NCBI GenBank assembly: GCA_002427995.1
Contig: DIZV01000141.1
Coordinates: 22,904-31,387 of the forward strand
Direction: 5' to 3'
DNA from: Chloroflexi bacterium UBA6019
Lineage (GTDB): Bacteria > Chloroflexota > Dormibacteria > Dormibacterales > Dormibacteraceae
Length of the DNA: 8,484 nucleotides
Of this stretch, positions 6,355 to 8,484 are shown piece by piece. The position numbers and the translations under genes are program-made. A model generated the notes under the pieces. That model searched no databases. It was given only the letters and a program-made list of their open reading frames with translations, and was not told the origin of the DNA. Each line of letters begins with the position of its first letter. Position 1 is the stretch's first letter.

Positions 6355-7411
6355 TTGGCAACCGCCGAGCAGGACGCCGTCGGGACCAGAGAGGAGTACC
6401 TCCGGATCCACCGCCTGATGGCCCAGGCCAAGGCGCTCGACGACCGCATGCACATCCTCGTCAAGCAGGGTCGGGCGCCCTTCGTCGGTTCGGCGCGCGG
6501 CCACGAGGGCATCCAGGTCGGAGCCACCGCCGCCCTCGACGGTCCGGACGACTGGTTGGTGCCGCACTACCGGGGCCTCGGCAACGTGGTCGCCATGGGA
6601 TTGACGGCGCGGGAGTGGATGCTGGCCGTCTTCGCCAAGGCGGATGATCCGCTGACGGCCGGCCGCAACATCCCCGGCGGCTGCTTCGGCTACCGCGCCC
6701 GTCGCGTCGTCACCGTCTCCCAGGTCGTGGCCAGCTGGCTGCCCAAGGCAGCCGGCATGGCCTATGCGGCCAAGCTGCTCGGCAAGGACTCGGTCTTCCT
6801 CTGCAACTTCGGCGACGGCGCCACCTCGACCGGCGACTTTCACGAGGCGCTCAACTTCGCCGGAATCCACCAGCTGGCCGTCGTCTTCGTCTGCGAGAAC
6901 AACGGCTACGCGATCTCGGTGCCGCTCGCCCGCCAGGCCGGCAACCCCGACCTCTACCGCCGGGCCGAGGGCTACGGCATGCCGGGCGTGCAGATCGACG
7001 GCTCCGACGTGCCCGGTCGTCTACGCCACCGCCCGCGAGGCCGTCCTGCGAGCCCGGAGGGGCGAGGGGCCGACCCTGATCGAGGCCCGGATCCGCCGCA
7101 TCAACCCTCATACCTCGGAGGACAACCAGGCCCGCTACCGGACGCCGGAGGACATTGCCGAGGCGCTTGAACACGATCCCGTCGCCAAGTTCGAGGCTTG
7201 GCTCGCCGGCCGCGGCTGGCTGGCGCCAGAGGAGGCCGAGGGCATCCGCCTCGAGTACGAACGGGAGTCGAGCGACGCTGCCGATTGGGCCGAAGCCCAG
7301 CCCGATCCCCGGCCGGAGGACGCCCTCCGCCACGTGTTCGCCGACTCAGCTGACACGCAGCCGGTGACGGACCAGCAGGAGCCCGCCGCCGAGGGCCAGG
7401 GCACTGCCTGA
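6355..7411 (+). pseudogene. Branched-chain 2-oxoacid dehydrogenase E1 alpha subunit, frameshifted
   Basis: E1 alpha binds thiamine diphosphate and decarboxylates 2-oxoacids from Val, Leu or Ile metabolism, passing the acyl group to lipoyl-E2. In the first frame (6355-7014) are HYR (71-73) and the ThDP motif GDG (153-155) ending in ENN (181-183). The alignable text then jumps frame: DGSDVP continues as VVYATAREAV in the +1 frame from 7016, through INPHTSEDNQARYR to a TGA at 7409-7411. One extra C in CCC (7012-7014) explains this; without it the product would be 351 residues, normal for bacterial E1 alpha. As read, translation stops at 7170 with 271 residues. The start is TTG 6355, 15 nt after leuA. 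No E1 beta, E2 or E3 gene follows, which is unusual. Assembly error, recent mutation and genuine decay are all possible; the otherwise clean second half argues for an error or a very recent event. Confidence 0.85.
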
Positions 7412-7421
7412 GAAGATCAGG

Positions 7422-8057
7422 TTGGGGACGGCGAAGCAGACGGTTCGGGTCGGCGTCGTGTCAGACACCCATTGCCCGGAGTTCCTGGACCGCTTGCCCG
7501 ACCGGATCGGGGAGCTGCTCTCCGGGGTCGAGCTGATTCTCCACGCGGGCGACGTCGGTTCGGCCGAGACGCTCGCCGAACTGGGGCGGATTGCACCCGT
7601 CGCGGCCGTCCGCGGCGACCACGACCGCGGCCTCGACCTGCCCGAGCGGCGGGTCGTGGAGGTTGCAGGCAAGCAGATCGGCCTCGTCCACGGCAATCGG
7701 AGCCATCTGATCGAGGAGCCGGCCACCTTCGCGGGAACTCTCACGCTCGGCCACTGGTGGCCAAAGGTGGGCCTCTACCGATGGCTGCGAGGGAGCTTTC
7801 CGGACGCGGACGCGGTGGTCTACGGCCACACACACTTTGCTGACAGCCGGCGGCTCGACGGCACCCTCCTGCTCAACCCCGGTGCCGTCTACCAGGTCAG
7901 TCCCGCCGAGGCCCGCCGCCGGCTCGAGGGCAATCCCGGCTGGTTCGAGTGGAGCTGGCTTCAGGTGATCCGGCACCGCCGGGTGACGCCGCGGCCGTCG
8001 GTTGGCCTGTTGGAGATCGGCCCGTCCGGGATCACCGCCTCCATCCTGGCCCTCTGA
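7422..8057 (+). CDS. YfcE/MJ0936-type metallophosphoesterase
   Basis: This 211-residue cytoplasmic calcineurin-like phosphoesterase probably hydrolyses phosphodiesters with two divalent metals. Motifs run in family order: SDTH (14-17; Asp15, His17), HAGD (41-44; Asp44), GDHD (65-68), HG (90-91), GHTH (135-138) and LNPGA (151-155). The usual metal-bridging Asn of GN(H/C)D is replaced by Asp66. Compared with the compact family core, a segment between HG and GHTH (about 93-130, Trp-rich) is slightly extended. The start is taken as TTG 7422, 10 nt after the E1-alpha stop, placing SDTH at the expected distance from the N-terminus; a purine-rich AGAAGA lies just upstream. No ATG or GTG alternative precedes the SDTH motif. 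The natural substrate is unknown, and the position at the end of the operon suggests co-transcription rather than a pathway link. Confidence 0.87.
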   Translation: MGTAKQTVRVGVVSDTHCPEFLDRLPDRIGELLSGVELILHAGDVGSAETLAELGRIAPVAAVRGDHDRGLDLPERRVVEVAGKQIGLVHGNRSHLIEEPATFAGTLTLGHWWPKVGLYRWLRGSFPDADAVVYGHTHFADSRRLDGTLLLNPGAVYQVSPAEARRRLEGNPGWFEWSWLQVIRHRRVTPRPSVGLLEIGPSGITASILAL

Positions 8058-8060
8058 GAG

Positions 8061-8088
8061 CAACCGGCAGATAGCGGCCGGATAGCCT
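8061..8088 (+). promoter_or_regulatory. Putative promoter of the membrane/spermidine-synthase-like gene
   Basis: TAGCCT (8083-8088) lies 10 nt before the ATG at 8099, and CAAC (8061-8064) sits near the -35 position. Box and spacing closely resemble the element before leuB, which supports both. The 41-bp gap (8058-8098) has no convincing terminator hairpin, so read-through from the upstream operon is also possible. Confidence 0.4.
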
Positions 8089-8098
8089 TAGCGACCGT

Positions 8099-8484
8099 AT
8101 GCCGGCTCGCAGCCTCCTGCTTCCCCTCGTCTTCCTGTCCGGCATGACCTCGCTCGGGGTTGAGTTCGGCGCCTCCCGGCTGATGGCGCCGTATTTCGGC
8201 ACCAGCCTCTATGTCTGGGGCGTGCTGATCGGGCTGATCCTGGTCTACCTGAGCATCGGCTATGTCATCGGCGGCCGGCTGGCAGACCGCTACCCGCACG
8301 ATGAGCTGCTGTTCCAGATCACCGCCGTCGCCGCCCTCTGGATCGGGCTCATCCCGGTTGTCTCCTACCCCATCCTGCTGCTCAGCCAGCAGGGCTTCGC
8401 AACGGTCAGCGCCGGCCTCGTCCTGGGCACCCTGCTGGCTGTGATCGCGCTCTTCGCGGTGCCCGTGATCCTGCTCGGCTGCGT
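8099..8484 (+). CDS. Fused MFS/spermidine synthase-type membrane protein, N-terminal part
   Basis: The gene runs off the window; 128 complete codons are visible. The product is strongly hydrophobic, with about four predicted membrane segments: residues 4-20, 38-58 (ending in a GYVIGGRLADR loop), 70-95 and 102-128. The first loop carries GVEFGASRLMAPYFGTSLYVWG, close to the E-x-x-x-SRL-x-AP-x-FG-x-S-x-x-VWG pattern typical of the membrane half of fused MFS/spermidine synthase proteins. GG-R-LADR resembles the MFS loop 2-3 motif. The expected cytoplasmic methyltransferase-like spermidine synthase domain would lie beyond the window end, so its presence is an expectation, not an observation. ATG 8099 is preceded by a TAGCCT box and no clear Shine-Dalgarno, fitting a short-leader mRNA. 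It may be transcribed separately from the leu operon. Function in this family is poorly known; polyamine synthesis should not be assumed. Confidence 0.78.
   Translation, partial: MPARSLLLPLVFLSGMTSLGVEFGASRLMAPYFGTSLYVWGVLIGLILVYLSIGYVIGGRLADRYPHDELLFQITAVAALWIGLIPVVSYPILLLSQQGFATVSAGLVLGTLLAVIALFAVPVILLGC

Noticed and set aside
5659..6870. 403-codon minus-strand frame antisense to leuA and E1 alpha
   Set aside because: A codon-bias shadow of the + strand genes, with no motif and no promoter or ribosome binding site.
7009..7020. Programmed +1 frameshifting to express E1 alpha
   Set aside because: CCC could slip, but the following codon is an ordinary GGT with no stop or pause signal, and this family is not known to use frameshifting. 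An indel is the simpler explanation.
8058..8098. Terminator hairpin between the phosphoesterase and the membrane protein gene
   Set aside because: Only a short CCGG...CCGG repeat is present, with no stable GC stem followed by a T run; support is too weak.
1..8484. Defence system, CRISPR array, transposon or integration site
   Set aside because: I found no spaced direct repeats, transposase or integrase, nuclease motifs, or tRNA genes. All recognisable genes are metabolic or housekeeping-like.

Overview
The window is compact, GC-rich bacterial DNA holding nine protein-coding genes or gene parts, no RNA genes, no mobile elements and no CRISPR array. The lineage cannot be fixed from the sequence. 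GC content, TTG/GTG starts, promoters with very short leaders and a fused membrane/spermidine-synthase-type protein would suit Chloroflexota or a deep-branching actinobacterium (inference, low confidence).

Layout. Positions 1-123 are the 3' end of an acyl-CoA synthetase (AMP-forming) on the + strand. It meets, tail to tail, a minus-strand pair: a class I/II PLP aminotransferase (854-2032, transcribed first) and a PIG-L/LmbE-type zinc deacetylase (120-857). A 64-bp divergent control region (2033-2096) separates this pair from a + strand operon. That operon carries a 3-isopropylmalate-dehydrogenase-type enzyme (leuB, 2097-3128), large and small subunits of a 3-isopropylmalate dehydratase (leuC 3132-4418, leuD 4415-4957) and a 2-isopropylmalate-synthase-type enzyme (leuA-like, 4954-6339). 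Next come a frameshifted E1-alpha subunit of a branched-chain 2-oxoacid dehydrogenase (6355-7411) and a YfcE/MJ0936-type metallophosphoesterase (7422-8057). A last gene with its own promoter (8099 to the window end) starts a polytopic membrane protein of the fused MFS/spermidine synthase type.

How the genes work together. leuA, leuCD and leuB encode the complete three-step chain elongation from 2-oxoisovalerate to 2-oxoisocaproate. The divergent aminotransferase could finish leucine synthesis, and the E1-alpha, if functional, could divert the branched 2-oxoacid to an acyl-CoA. The set is not a textbook leu operon. The order is B-C-D-A, the synthase lacks the C-terminal leucine-feedback domain, and the dehydrogenase carries Lys where NAD-type enzymes have Asp. 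Homologous elongation pathways (homocitrate/lysine, citramalate) therefore cannot be fully excluded.

Most of the region is ordinary metabolism; I do not see an undescribed defence or mobile system. The points most worth checking are the cofactor residue of the dehydrogenase, the missing regulatory domain of the synthase, the obligatory non-ATG (probably CTG) start of the deacetylase, the single-base frameshift and missing E1-beta partner of the E1-alpha gene, and a palindromic -10 element that seems to serve both divergent operons.
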